A DNA stretch of 64,000 nucleotides from Roseomonas fluvialis (GCF_022846615.1 NZ_AP025637.1:3683001-3747000), one strand, 5' to 3'. Shown: positions 24,305 through 33,374, counted from the stretch's first letter. Made by a program: numbers and translations. Notes: generated from the sequence alone by a model not told the origin.

Positions 24305-25030
24305 ATGGATCCCGAGGCCCGCCGCGTGCTCGCCGACGCCCTGATCGAGGCCTTCGAGACCGGCAATCCGATCGTCCCGCTGCAACCCGAACTGGTCCCC
24401 GCCGATGCGGCGGCCGGCGAGGCGGTGGCCGAAGCGGTGCTGGACGGCCTCGCGCTGGTGCCCTGCGGGTTGCGCTGCGTGCTGCAGCCGGATCGGTCGA
24501 TGCGCTTCGGCCCCCTGCTGGAGCCGCGACTGATGCGCGACGGCGCGGCCCTGCCACTGGTCGCGCTGCGCCACGCGCGCGTCAGCGCTGCGGCCCTCGG
24601 CGTCCTGGGCGCGGCCCTCGACCCCGACGCATCCGGCCCACCGGTGTTGGCGGCCGTGCACGCGGCCATCGACATCGCCACCACCCGATTCCGCGACGGC
24701 GCCGTCGGTGCGGGCGCCGAGGCAGCGGACCTGGGCGGCATCGGTCATGTCGTGGTGGGCCGCCGCGCGACGCTATCGGGCGGCCCGGTCGCGGTGTCCT
24801 GTGCTGCCGACCCGAAGCGCCCGCGCGGGCTTCCGCTGGACCTGGCCGCCGCCTTCGCCGCCGCAGCCGCGGCCGCGCGCAGCCTCGGCGGGCTGCCTGA
24901 GGGCGCGCTGCTGGTCGTGGCGGGGCTGACGCCACCCGCCGAACCCGCGCCGGGCGACAACTGGACCGCCCGATTGTCCGGTCTCGGCCGGGCCCGTGTG
25001 GGCTTCGTCGCGGTGGCCGAGACCGCCTGA
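24305..25030 (+). CDS. Degenerate 2-keto-4-pentenoate hydratase (MhpD)-like protein
   Basis: A 241-residue protein in the TRAP operon. The C-terminal GGLPEGALLVVAGLTPP, then PGDNWTARLSGLGRARVGF, aligns with MhpD/HpaH hydratases of meta-cleavage pathways. The middle RFGPLLEPRLMRDGAALP fits the family's FGxL...dGa region. However, the metal-binding E-x-E that follows in active members (PrvEaElAFvL) reads HARVSAAALGVL, so both glutamates are missing. The fold is probably kept without the usual catalysis. Its place beside a TakP-like 2-oxo-acid transporter fits a binding role. Function is not proven. Confidence 0.75.
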   Translation: MDPEARRVLADALIEAFETGNPIVPLQPELVPADAAAGEAVAEAVLDGLALVPCGLRCVLQPDRSMRFGPLLEPRLMRDGAALPLVALRHARVSAAALGVLGAALDPDASGPPVLAAVHAAIDIATTRFRDGAVGAGAEAADLGGIGHVVVGRRATLSGGPVAVSCAADPKRPRGLPLDLAAAFAAAAAAARSLGGLPEGALLVVAGLTPPAEPAPGDNWTARLSGLGRARVGFVAVAETA

Positions 25031-25070
25031 GCCGCCCAGGCGCACCGCGCGGCCGCGCGCGCAGCCTCGT

Positions 25071-25460
25071 TCAGCCCCAGGCGCGCAGCAGGGCCGCCAC
25101 CCCAGCCCCCGCCCAGAGCACCAGGGCGGCAATCCCGATCCGCTCGGCATGCCACAACAGCCGTTCGCGCCACAGCCGACGCGCCATCGCCTGGATGCGC
25201 GCGACATCACCCTGCGCGAGCACGTCCGGATTGCGCGCGGCGAAGATCGACCAGAACTCGGTCCGCCGCACGTCGCGCCGTGACGACCGCCAGGCGATCA
25301 GCAGCAACACGCCGCACATCGCCGCCATCATCGCGGCCCCGCTGCGCAGCGCCAGCGGCATGTCGAAGGACAGGGACAGCATCACCGTGCCGATCGCCAG
25401 CGCGACGAAGCCGCAGGCGCGCCGGATGGACAGGTCTATGCAGAGCGGGATTTCGTGCAT
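25071..25460 (-). CDS. Small membrane protein, unknown
   Basis: A 129-residue protein starting MHEIPLCIDLSIRRACG, with two hydrophobic segments near the N-terminus (FVALAIGTVMLSLSF and SGAAMMAAMCGVLLLIAW). A charged middle follows (RRDVRRTEFWSIFAARNPDVL), and a C-terminal helix IGIAALVLWAGAGVAALL. ATG 25460 is preferred because upstream codons lack homologous features. It converges with the TRAP operon. I do not recognise a family. Confidence 0.7.
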   Translation of the reverse strand: MHEIPLCIDLSIRRACGFVALAIGTVMLSLSFDMPLALRSGAAMMAAMCGVLLLIAWRSSRRDVRRTEFWSIFAARNPDVLAQGDVARIQAMARRLWRERLLWHAERIGIAALVLWAGAGVAALLRAWG

Positions 25461-25620
25461 CACACCCAGGATATGGGGCCGGGGCGCATTCTTCCCTGCC
25501 CGTGATGTCTCGTGCCAGCGCTTTCGCGCGTGCCCCGGCGCAGGACCCGTATGGGCCAGCCGCAAAGGGCCGGCCCGGCTCCGCCTCCCGCCGTGCCGGC
25601 GGCGCAGCCGGACGGCTGCG

Positions 25621-25911
25621 TCAGCGCAGCCCCGCCAGCAGCAGCAGCGCCGCCGCCCCCGCCCAGACCATCATCGCGCCCTGCAACGAAAGCCCCATCC
25701 GCTCGGCGATGGCGGCCGGCACCGCGGCGGTCAGCAGCGTGGCGGTCGAGACGATCAGCGAGGCGCCGTAGAACACGATCTCCCGCGTGGCGGGCAGCAG
25801 TTCGGGCATCCAGACCGGGTGCAGGTGCCACACCACCGGCAGCATCGGGCTGACCAGGCCGTTCAGCAGGCAGATCGCCATGGTGACGACGAAGCTGTTC
25901 TGCGGGCTCAT
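25621..25911 (-). CDS. Small membrane protein (96 residues) downstream of the symporter, unknown
   Basis: Three hydrophobic stretches: FVVTMAICLLNGLVSPM, IVFYGASLIVSTATLLTAAV and AMMVWAGAAALLLLAG. The start MSPQNSF overlaps the stop of the preceding gene by four bases, so it is translated with it. Last gene of the symporter run. Possibly an accessory transport subunit, but that is inference from the coupling. Confidence 0.75.
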   Translation of the reverse strand: MSPQNSFVVTMAICLLNGLVSPMLPVVWHLHPVWMPELLPATREIVFYGASLIVSTATLLTAAVPAAIAERMGLSLQGAMMVWAGAAALLLLAGLR

Positions 25912-26231
25912 GGCGCGGCCCCCGCAGGGGTGATGCTCGGCGCCATGCCGGCGCCCAGCATCGCCAGGCCGAACACCGTGCGCGCCGCGAACAGCCAGAA
26001 GGCCGCGACCAGCGGCAGGAAGGGCGTGGTCACGTAGGTCGGCACCATCCGCCGCGCGACCCACACCGCCCAGCCGGTCAGCATGACGAAGCCGCGCCAG
26101 ATGTAGTTGGTGCTGTCCGGCGCCATGAAGGCCTGCATCATGAAGCGGCCGATGCAGCCCCAGGCCGTCAGCGCCAGGATGTAGGTCACCGCCCAGAAGA
26201 ACAGGTGGCCGAAGACGAAATCGGATTGCAT
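25908..26231 (-). CDS. Small membrane protein (107 residues) downstream of the symporter, unknown
   Basis: Start at MQSDFVFGHLFFWAVTYILALTAWG. Hydrophobic segments also at FVMLTGWAVWV and PFLPLVAAFWLFAARTVFGLAML. Conserved-looking polar motif MAPDSTNYIWRG sits between the first two. It follows the symporter by 78 bases on the same strand and is coupled to the 96-residue protein. No family recognised. Confidence 0.75.
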   Translation of the reverse strand: MQSDFVFGHLFFWAVTYILALTAWGCIGRFMMQAFMAPDSTNYIWRGFVMLTGWAVWVARRMVPTYVTTPFLPLVAAFWLFAARTVFGLAMLGAGMAPSITPAGAAP

Positions 26232-26309
26232 GGCGTCCGCACAAAAAATGAGGGGGCGGCCGCGTCTCCGCAACCGCCCCCGGGAACCGCCGCCCCGAAG
26301 GGCGGTGGA

Positions 26310-28358
26310 TTATTCGACCGCCGCCTTCTGGTCGGCCAGCCGCACGCCGCCGCGCGGCACCCGGATGTCCTCGATGAAGTCCTGCATCGCCTTGGACGGC
26401 GCAGGCGTGAACATCGAGACCAGCCAGATGGTCAGGAAGGACAGCGGCACGCCGATGATGCCGCCGGAGATGTTGTTGATCGACCACAGCCGCGCGACAA
26501 GCCGCCCGCGCAGCGCCACCGTATCCGTCGGCAGGCCCCCGAACATATTGCCGAACCAGGCCAGCGCGCCGTCCTGGACCGACGCCGCATTGGCCACCAT
26601 GGCCGCCGCCTGCGCCTTGATCTCCGGGCTCACCGCGGCAAGGTTCGCGACCTGCCGCGCCGCGGCCAGGATCGCATCCTTCGACCCGAAGGTCTGGATG
26701 AAGTTCCAGCCGTAGAACTCGGTGTGCAGCAGGTAGCCGAAGGTGGCGATATAGCCGACCGCCATGCCCGCGCAGGCCGCGATGTTCGTGGTGCGCTTGT
26801 ACCACACGCCCATCACCAGCGCGGCGAACAGCCCCGCCGCGGCGATGGAGAAGGCCCAGGCGACCAGGAACAGGATGTCCGCACCCATGTTCCCCGCCGT
26901 CCATGCCGCGATGAGTGCCACGAAGAACAGCAGGATGCGCGAGATGATCAGCCGCCGGGCGGTGGGCGCCTTCGGGTCGATCATCTTGTAGTAGACGTCG
27001 TGCGACAGCGCATTGGCCAGCGCCAGCAGCAGCCCGTCCGCGGTCGACAGCGCCGCCGCGAGGCCACCCGCCGCCACCAACCCCGCGATCACGTAGGGCA
27101 GGCCCGCGATCTCGGGCGTGGCGAGCACCACCACGTCCGGGTGGATGCGGAATTCGCCCCATTGCAGGATGCCGTCGCGGTTGACGTCCACGATGTTCAC
27201 CCAGGGCGTGCCGTAGGGGCTGATGATCTGCCAGTTCTTCACCCAGTCGGGCAGCTGCGCGATCGGCTGGCCGATCAGCGTCTGGTAGATCTCGAGCTTG
27301 CCGAAGGCCGCATAGGCCGGCGCCGTGAAGTACAGCAGGAAGATGAAGAACAGCGACCAGGCCACCGACTGGCGCGCCTCACGCACCGACGGCGTCGTGA
27401 AGTAGCGCATCAGGATGTGCGGCAGCGCGGCCGTGCCGACCATCAGGCAGAACACGAGGGCGAAGAAGTTCACCATGGCGGACAGCGAGAACTGCCCGTT
27501 CGCGCCCACGAAGGGCGCCGTGTAGAAGCCCGTCACCCCGGGCGGCGGCGTCTGCCCCGCCGCGCGGAAGGCGGCCTCGAAGCCCTCGATGCGTTCGAGC
27601 GCGATGCCGTACATCAGCTGCGGCACCGGCACGCCCGTCACCTTCACCGACATCAGGATGGCCGGGATCAGGTAGGCGATGATCAGGATGATGTACTGCG
27701 CCACCTGGGTCCAGGTGACCGCGCGCATGCCCCCCAGCATCGAGCAGACCAGGATGCCCGCGAGGCCGAGGAACACCGCCATGGTGAACGACACATCGAG
27801 GAAGCGCTGGGTGATGATGCCCACGCCCACGATCTGCGCCACGACGTACACGAAGGACGCGGTGATCAGCACCACGACACCCAGCGAGCGCGCCAGGTTG
27901 CCGCCGTACCGCGCGCCCAGGAAGTCCGGCACCGTGTATTGCCCGAACTTGCGCAGGTAGGGTGCCAGCAGGATCGCCACCAGCATGTAGCCGCCGGTCC
28001 AGCCCAGGATGAAGGCCAGCCCGCCATAGCCGAGCGCATAGAGCGAACCGGCCATGCCGATGAAGGATGCGGCCGACATCCAGTCGGAGCCCGTCGCCAT
28101 GCCGTTGTACAGCGCCGGCACGCGCCGCCCGGCCACGTAGTATTCGGCGACCACCGCCGTGCGGCTGATGATGCCGATATAGGCGTAGACGCCGATGGTC
28201 AGGAAGACGAACAGGTAGCCGATGATCCGGTCCGGCACGCCCATCTGTTCGAGGATGGCGAGCAGCACGACGAAGACCGCAAAGCCGCCCGTATACCCGG
28301 CGTAGATCTTGCCGAGTTGGGCGATGAAGGGATCCTTTTCCCCGGAGGATGCGCTCAT
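26310..28358 (-). CDS. Sodium/solute symporter, acetate-permease-like (VC_2705 subfamily)
   Basis: A 682-residue SSS-family transporter for small organic acids such as acetate or propionate. Start follows AGGAGG by eight bases. Landmarks are YYVAGRRVPALYNGMATGSDWMSAASFIG near residue 75, YGGLAFILGWTGGY, ADGLLLALANALSHD near 455 and RLIISRILLFF. It is longer than E. coli ActP (549) owing to inserts in external loops (FGKLEIYQTLIGQPIAQLPD region and the segment rich in alanine near 590). DUF4212 lies four bases upstream, the standard partner of this subfamily. Confidence 0.94.
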   Translation of the reverse strand: MSASSGEKDPFIAQLGKIYAGYTGGFAVFVVLLAILEQMGVPDRIIGYLFVFLTIGVYAYIGIISRTAVVAEYYVAGRRVPALYNGMATGSDWMSAASFIGMAGSLYALGYGGLAFILGWTGGYMLVAILLAPYLRKFGQYTVPDFLGARYGGNLARSLGVVVLITASFVYVVAQIVGVGIITQRFLDVSFTMAVFLGLAGILVCSMLGGMRAVTWTQVAQYIILIIAYLIPAILMSVKVTGVPVPQLMYGIALERIEGFEAAFRAAGQTPPPGVTGFYTAPFVGANGQFSLSAMVNFFALVFCLMVGTAALPHILMRYFTTPSVREARQSVAWSLFFIFLLYFTAPAYAAFGKLEIYQTLIGQPIAQLPDWVKNWQIISPYGTPWVNIVDVNRDGILQWGEFRIHPDVVVLATPEIAGLPYVIAGLVAAGGLAAALSTADGLLLALANALSHDVYYKMIDPKAPTARRLIISRILLFFVALIAAWTAGNMGADILFLVAWAFSIAAAGLFAALVMGVWYKRTTNIAACAGMAVGYIATFGYLLHTEFYGWNFIQTFGSKDAILAAARQVANLAAVSPEIKAQAAAMVANAASVQDGALAWFGNMFGGLPTDTVALRGRLVARLWSINNISGGIIGVPLSFLTIWLVSMFTPAPSKAMQDFIEDIRVPRGGVRLADQKAAVE

Positions 28359-28362
28359 GGGA

Positions 28363-28668
28363 TCAATCCTCCTGCACGCCGAATTCTTCGTCGATCTTGT
28401 TCTGCTTCCAGCCGAACCAGAACAGGCCGACCACGAAGATGATCAGGCTGCCCTGCGCCGCGAAGTAGTACGCCAGCGGAAAGCCGCCGACATGGATCGG
28501 ATTCAACTGCACCGCGAAGAAGTGGATGCCAAAGCCCGCGATGAACCACATCGCCAGCACGGTCCACATCAACCCCGACGTCTTGGACCAATAGGCCCGC
28601 GCGGTCGCGGGATCGACCGCGGCCTGTTGCGCACTCACCGGCTCATTGCCGGACTCGACCAAAGGCAT
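28363..28668 (-). CDS. DUF4212 small subunit of sodium/solute symporter
   Basis: A 101-residue membrane protein that accompanies VC_2705-type symporters. Pattern: AYWSKTSGLMWTVLAMWFI, then GFGIHFFAVQLNPIHVGGFPLAYYFAAQGS, then a second helix LIIFVVGLFWFGWKQNKID and an acidic end. Its stop lies within the ribosome site of the symporter gene, indicating translational coupling. It is the first gene of the operon; its promoter lies in the gap toward 28784. Confidence 0.92.
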   Translation of the reverse strand: MPLVESGNEPVSAQQAAVDPATARAYWSKTSGLMWTVLAMWFIAGFGIHFFAVQLNPIHVGGFPLAYYFAAQGSLIIFVVGLFWFGWKQNKIDEEFGVQED

Positions 28669-28783
28669 CCCCGAATGCTCCCCCCGTTCGCCGCCTGGCT
28701 TTGCCCGTGCGGCCCCAATCCCACTTCAACGACCACCCCCGGCAGGTGAACGCATTGTCACCACGAAAGCGTGCGTTAAGACC

Positions 28784-29446
28784 TTGGGCCGCTACCATGC
28801 CCGGCAAAGCCGGCGCAACATCCTTTCTGTTCTTGCCCGGAGCCCGACCATTTTCCGTCTTCCAACGCTGCGCCGCAGCAACGCCGACCCTGCCGCCTTC
28901 GGCGCCTTCCTGCAGCGTCAGGCGGCCTTCGTCGCCCAGAAGACCGTGATCGACTATTGCCGGGTGAAGTCCGGCCGGCACGAGCGCCAGGTCTTCTCCG
29001 ACCCCGATTTCCAGGCCGCGCTGCGCCATTGCCGGTGGCAGGTCTACCTGGGCAGCCTCGCGGACATGGGCGCGCTGGCCGAGGCCTGGTTGCGCCCGCA
29101 TGTGCCGGGGCGCGAGGGCGCGCTCGCCGACGCCCTCATTGGCCTGCACGCCGCGGCACTGGCCGCGGAACCCCCACCGCCCGAGGAAGCCGAATCGGCC
29201 CGACACGCGGCCGGTGCCTTCGCCCGGCAGCTCGACACGCTGCAGCGGCAACCGCCCATCCCGGCGCAGAAAATGCCGCTGCAGGCCGATGCGCCGCTGC
29301 TCGCGACCATTCCCATCCACCCCGACCAGCGGATCGGCGAGACGCCGGCGATCCGCGGTGCGCTGCGCTTCCATGTCGTGTCGTCCCAGCAGGAGATGGA
29401 ACGGCGCTTCGATCCGGCGCGGCTGGGCGCGAATCTCGTGACATGA
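28784..29446 (+). CDS. Hypothetical protein, start uncertain
   Basis: An open frame with normal codon bias from about 28850 to the stop, giving roughly 200 residues. Charged, no signal peptide or membrane segment. Features: FGAFLQRQAAFVAQKTVIDYCRVKSGRHE near the N-terminus, CRWQVYLGSLADMGALAEAWLRP, and a C-terminal SSQQEMERRFDPARLG. The frame also has an ATG at 28646, but that would overlap the divergent DUF4212 start. TTG 28784 is the only other in-frame start before the coding-like part. I do not recognise a family. Confidence 0.65.
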   Translation: MGRYHARQSRRNILSVLARSPTIFRLPTLRRSNADPAAFGAFLQRQAAFVAQKTVIDYCRVKSGRHERQVFSDPDFQAALRHCRWQVYLGSLADMGALAEAWLRPHVPGREGALADALIGLHAAALAAEPPPPEEAESARHAAGAFARQLDTLQRQPPIPAQKMPLQADAPLLATIPIHPDQRIGETPAIRGALRFHVVSSQQEMERRFDPARLGANLVT

Positions 29447-29607
29447 CGGTCATGTCTTGCTGCATCGCAATTTACTAATGTTAACCTCACCGAGAGGCCG
29501 CATCAACGTCGCTTCCCTTAAGTCCGATACGCCCGCGCCACCCGCGCGGTGACCTCCGCCGGTGTGGGCGGCAAGGCCGGCACGACCGGTCAGGGAAGGA
29601 CAAGCGC

Positions 29608-31296
29608 ATGAGTTCCGTTGCCTCGGATTACCACGTGGGCGCCGCGCCGCGGCCCATGTCGAAGGAGGAGCGGAAGGTCATCCTCGCCTCCTCGCTCGGC
29701 ACCGTCTTCGAATGGTACGATTTCTACCTGTATGGCTCGCTGGCCGCGGTGATCGGCGCCAACTTCTTCTCCCAGTTCCCCGAGACGACGCGCAACATCT
29801 TCGCGCTGCTGGCCTTCGCCGCCGGCTTCCTGGTGCGCCCCTTCGGCGCGCTGGTGTTCGGCCGCCTGGGCGACATGGTCGGGCGCAAATACACCTTCCT
29901 CATCACGATCCTGATCATGGGCTCGTCGACCTTCGTGGTCGGCATCCTGCCCACCTCGGACGCGATCGGGCTCGCCGCACCGATCATCCTGATCGTGCTG
30001 CGCCTGCTGCAGGGCCTCGCCCTCGGCGGCGAATACGGCGGTGCCGCGACCTACGTGGCCGAGCACGCGCCGCATGGCCGCCGCGGCTTCTACACATCCT
30101 TCATCCAGGTCACGGCGACGGCGGGGCTGTTCATGTCGCTGCTCGTGATCCTGTTCACGCAGCAGATCGTCGGCCCGGACAATTTCCGCGCCTGGGGCTG
30201 GCGCGTGCCCTTCCTGGTCTCGATCGCGCTGCTCGCGATCTCGGTCTGGATCCGCCTGCAGATGGAGGAAAGCCCGGCCTTCCAGAAGATGAAGGCGGAG
30301 GGCACGCATTCCAAGGCGCCGATCTCGGAGGCCTTTTTCGTGTGGAAGAACGCCAAGATCGCGCTGTTCGCGCTGCTCGGCCTCGTCGCCGGCCAGGCGG
30401 TGGTCTGGTACACGGGCCAGTTCTACGCGCTGTTCTTCCTGGGCCAGGTGCTGAAGGTCGATGCCTTCACCACGAACATGCTGATCGCCTGGTCGCTGGT
30501 GCTCGGTTCGGGCGGCTTCGTGTTCTTCGGCTGGCTGTCCGACAAGATCGGCCGCAAGCCGATCATCCTGGGCGGCTGCCTGATCGCGGCGCTCACCTAC
30601 TTCCCGCTGTTCAAGCTGCTCAGCGCGGAAGCCAATCCCGACCTGGCGCGCGCGCATTCCACCATCTCGGTGCAGGTGGTGGCCGACCCGGCGACATGCT
30701 CCTTCCAGTTCAACCCGACCGGCACGGCACGCTTCACCGAACCCTGCGACGTGGCCAAGGCGGCGCTCGCGCGGGCGTCGGTCAATTATCGTGTCGAGAA
30801 CGCCCCGGCCGGCTCGGTCGCGGGCGTGCGCATCCAGGGTGGCGACATCCTGCGCGCCGACAGCCCGACCTTCGCGCGCGACCTGTCGGCCGCGCTGACC
30901 CAGGCGGGCTATCCGGCGGCGTCGAACCCGTCGGTCGTCAAGATGTCGAGCCCCTTCGACATCCTCGGCGAACAGCAGCTCGTGCTGATCGGCATCCTGA
31001 CGCTGCTCGTGATCTACGTGACCATGGTCTACGGCCCGATCGCGGCCGCATTGGTGGAGTTGTTCCCCACTCGCATCCGCTACACATCGATGTCGCTGCC
31101 CTATCACATCGGCAATGGCTGGTTCGGCGGGCTGCTGCCGGCGACCTCCTTCGCCATGATCGCGCAGACGGGCGACGTGTATTTCGGCCTCTGGTATCCC
31201 ATCGTGATCGCGCTGATGACCGTCGTGATCGGCATCTTCTTCGTGCCGGAGACGAAGGATCGCGACATCTACGCCGCGGACAGCGCGCCGCGCTGA
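29608..31296 (+). CDS. MFS transporter, metabolite:H+ symporter (MHS) family, with periplasmic insert
   Basis: A 562-residue transporter of the proline/betaine/dicarboxylate symporter group. Signatures: SSLGTVFEWYDFYLYG near residue 30, FGRLGDMVGRKYTF near 88 (motif A), GLALGGEYGGAATYVAEHAP near 137 and its repeat GWLSDKIGRKP near 311. A segment of about 110 residues lies between helices 9 and 10 (about 345-455), predicted to face the periplasm. It holds two cysteines 16 residues apart and no membrane segment. Typical MHS proteins are about 430-450 residues, so the insert accounts for the extra length. Confidence 0.93.
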   Translation: MSSVASDYHVGAAPRPMSKEERKVILASSLGTVFEWYDFYLYGSLAAVIGANFFSQFPETTRNIFALLAFAAGFLVRPFGALVFGRLGDMVGRKYTFLITILIMGSSTFVVGILPTSDAIGLAAPIILIVLRLLQGLALGGEYGGAATYVAEHAPHGRRGFYTSFIQVTATAGLFMSLLVILFTQQIVGPDNFRAWGWRVPFLVSIALLAISVWIRLQMEESPAFQKMKAEGTHSKAPISEAFFVWKNAKIALFALLGLVAGQAVVWYTGQFYALFFLGQVLKVDAFTTNMLIAWSLVLGSGGFVFFGWLSDKIGRKPIILGGCLIAALTYFPLFKLLSAEANPDLARAHSTISVQVVADPATCSFQFNPTGTARFTEPCDVAKAALARASVNYRVENAPAGSVAGVRIQGGDILRADSPTFARDLSAALTQAGYPAASNPSVVKMSSPFDILGEQQLVLIGILTLLVIYVTMVYGPIAAALVELFPTRIRYTSMSLPYHIGNGWFGGLLPATSFAMIAQTGDVYFGLWYPIVIALMTVVIGIFFVPETKDRDIYAADSAPR

Positions 31297-31373
31297 CCGA
31301 GGCCGGCGGCGCCCGGGACAAGCCGGGCGCCGCTTCCCCACGTGCCGAGCGACCGCGGACGTCGTACTTGGTT

Positions 31374-31410
31374 GAGACTGCGTCGAAAGGCGCAATCTCG
31401 AACAGACACT
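31374..31410 (-). repeat. Fragment of the nested-hairpin repeat (third copy)
   Basis: On the minus strand AGTGTCTGTTCGAGATTGCG begins a match to the left end of the element at 43254. It keeps the AGTGTC end, the GTTYGAGA block and a nine-base hairpin with one mismatch. The long-arm part of the element is absent. Confidence 0.6.
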
Positions 31411-31517
31411 TAACCCCGACGAAACCGCTCGCTGGCTAGTACCACGCCCTCCCCTCCCGCTCGTCACGAGGACCGGCGTGTTTCGGCATATCCTGACAGC
31501 GCCGATCGTCGGCGACG

Positions 31518-31754
31518 GGCGGCGCCGGCGCGGACCTGTTCATCTTCGGCCGCGGCAGCGGCGGCGACCTGGTGCTGGACTGCACCCCCGGCACGCACCG
31601 GCTCGACCTGCGCGGCCTCGCGCTCGGCAGTTTCGCGTCGCTCACCATCATCGATGGCGCGGAGGCATCGCTGATCACGTTCGGGCCGGACGACTTCGTG
31701 CTGCTGCTGGGCGTGGACGCCGCCAGACTATCGGCGCGCGACATCCTGCTCTGA
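31518..31754 (+). pseudogene. Remnant of an RTX/hemolysin-type calcium-binding protein C-terminus
   Basis: The frame ending at 31754 reads GGAGADLFIFGRGSGGDLVL, then DCTPGTHRLDLRGLALGSF. This is the pattern that closes RTX calcium-binding proteins (GGxGaDxFvFg...vlDFxpGxDrLDLrgl), with Phe-Asp changes to Cys and His. No start codon or upstream repeats are present, and the glycine motif is entered from another frame near 31517. The 622-base gap around it (31297-31918) holds only this and the hairpin fragment at 31374. Confidence 0.6.
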
Positions 31755-31918
31755 CACGGCCGGCGGCATCGCCGGGCCTGTCCGCCAACGTCGCCGGTTT
31801 GACGGCTGCACGCCAGGCGACCGCAACACCGTTGGCGGCAGGATGATGCGGCATTGGCCGGGGCGGCGGTGCCCGGCATAGTGGCGTCACGGCAGGAGAC
31901 AGCGCGGGGCCCACCGCC

Positions 31919-33364
31919 ATGCCACCCCAGACCCGGTCTGCAGGATCACCAGCCGCCGCGCTAGCCGGCGGCATCACCGCGGCGATGTCACCCGCCCCGC
32001 CCTGCTTTGCCGCCGACACGCCGCTTGCGCAGGTGCTGGCGGACATGGCCGCGGCGCGTGCTTCGGCCGTGCTCGCGGTGGATGGCGACGCCCGGCCGGT
32101 CGGCATCCTGACCGAACAGGACATCGCCCGCCGCGTCGCCTTCCGCCTGTCGCCCGAGGCCCCGTTGCATGCCGCCATGACGGCACCCGTCACGACCTGC
32201 GCCGAGGATGCCGGGCTGTGGCAGGCCGTGGCCGTGCTGCGGGCCGGCCATCTGCGCCACCTACCCGTCATTGGCGCCGGCGGGCGCTGCATCGGCATGC
32301 TGCACCGGGCAGAGACGCTGGCGGCGGTGTCCGGGCGGCTTCTGCTGCACCTCGATGCGCTGTCCGGCGACGATGCCGCGGTAAAGCAGGCGCAGGCCGG
32401 CATGGCCGCCGCCCTGCTGGCCGAAGGCGTGCCCGCGCGCGACCTGGTGGGCCTGGTCAGCGGCATCAACATCGACCTGCACCGCCGCGTGCTGGACCGC
32501 GTGCTGGCCACGCACGGCACCCCGCCGGTGCCCTTCACGCTCGTGGTGATGGGCAGCGCCGGGCGCGGCGAGAGCCTGCTGCGCCCTGACCAGGACAATG
32601 GCCTGATCCTGGCCGACTACCCCGATGCCGAGCATGACCGCATCGACGTCTGGTTCCGCCCGATGACCGCCGCGCTGAACGACGGCCTGGCCACGGCGGG
32701 CTTCCCGCTGTGCCCCGGCGGCATCATGGCGCTGAACCCGCTGTGGCGGAAAACCCTGCCGCAATGGTGCCGGCAATTCGACCACTGGGCCCGGCGGCGC
32801 AGCGGCGCGGCCCTGCTGTTCTCCGACATCGCCTTCGACTTCCGGGCGGTCGCGGGGGATGCGGCGCCGGCCGCCGCGCTGCGGGCGCACCTGTCGCGCC
32901 TGCTCTCGGCCAGCCCGGCGCTGCTCGCCGCGATGGCGGCGCAGAACCAGGGGCTGACTGTCGGCCTGACGCTCTGGGGCGGCTTCACCGACGACGAACC
33001 GGGCCCCGGCACCCGCACCGACCTCAAGCTGCACGGGCTGATGCCGCTGGTCGCCGCCGCACGGCTGCTGGCCCTGCGCGACGGCATCGCCGAGACCGGC
33101 ACCATCGCGCGGATCGACGCCCTGGCCCGCCACGGCGCCATCGCGGCGCGCGAGGCCGCCGCCCTCGCCGATGCCTTCGACCGGCTGGTCGACACCGTGC
33201 TGCGGCAGCAACTGTCCGACCATGCCGCGGGCTTGCAGCCCGGCAGCCTGGTCGACACCGGCGCCCTGCCGAAGCCGGCGCGCACGGCGCTGCGCGATGC
33301 GCTGCGCGCGGTGCGCAGCTTCAGCCGCGGCGTCTTCGGGTCGTTCACCGGGCAGCTCTGGTAG
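31919..33364 (+). CDS. CBS-domain DUF294 putative nucleotidyltransferase
   Basis: A 481-residue cytoplasmic signalling protein. Two CBS domains at about residues 30-145 (RPVGILTEQDIARRV; HLRHLPVIGAGGRCIGML) probably bind adenine nucleotides. A GlnD-like nucleotidyltransferase domain follows, with GSAGRGESLLRPDQDNGLI near 222 (GSxxRxE...DxD). The C-terminal substrate-binding domain (DLKLHGLMPLVAAARLLAL) resembles the GlnD regulatory helices. Such proteins recur beside acetate symporters and DnaQ-like exonucleases, as here. No cyclic-nucleotide domain is present. The modified target is unknown. Confidence 0.9.
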   Translation: MPPQTRSAGSPAAALAGGITAAMSPAPPCFAADTPLAQVLADMAAARASAVLAVDGDARPVGILTEQDIARRVAFRLSPEAPLHAAMTAPVTTCAEDAGLWQAVAVLRAGHLRHLPVIGAGGRCIGMLHRAETLAAVSGRLLLHLDALSGDDAAVKQAQAGMAAALLAEGVPARDLVGLVSGINIDLHRRVLDRVLATHGTPPVPFTLVVMGSAGRGESLLRPDQDNGLILADYPDAEHDRIDVWFRPMTAALNDGLATAGFPLCPGGIMALNPLWRKTLPQWCRQFDHWARRRSGAALLFSDIAFDFRAVAGDAAPAAALRAHLSRLLSASPALLAAMAAQNQGLTVGLTLWGGFTDDEPGPGTRTDLKLHGLMPLVAAARLLALRDGIAETGTIARIDALARHGAIAAREAAALADAFDRLVDTVLRQQLSDHAAGLQPGSLVDTGALPKPARTALRDALRAVRSFSRGVFGSFTGQLW

Positions 33365-33374
33365 CGGCGGCGTC

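Noticed and set aside
26205-28442. Plus-strand frame antisense to the symporter
   Set aside because: Histidine/arginine/aspartate-rich shadow of a clearly recognisable SSS transporter.
31478-31846. Alternative open frame across the RTX remnant
   Set aside because: Its translation is arginine/alanine-rich; the RTX-like motif is in another frame.
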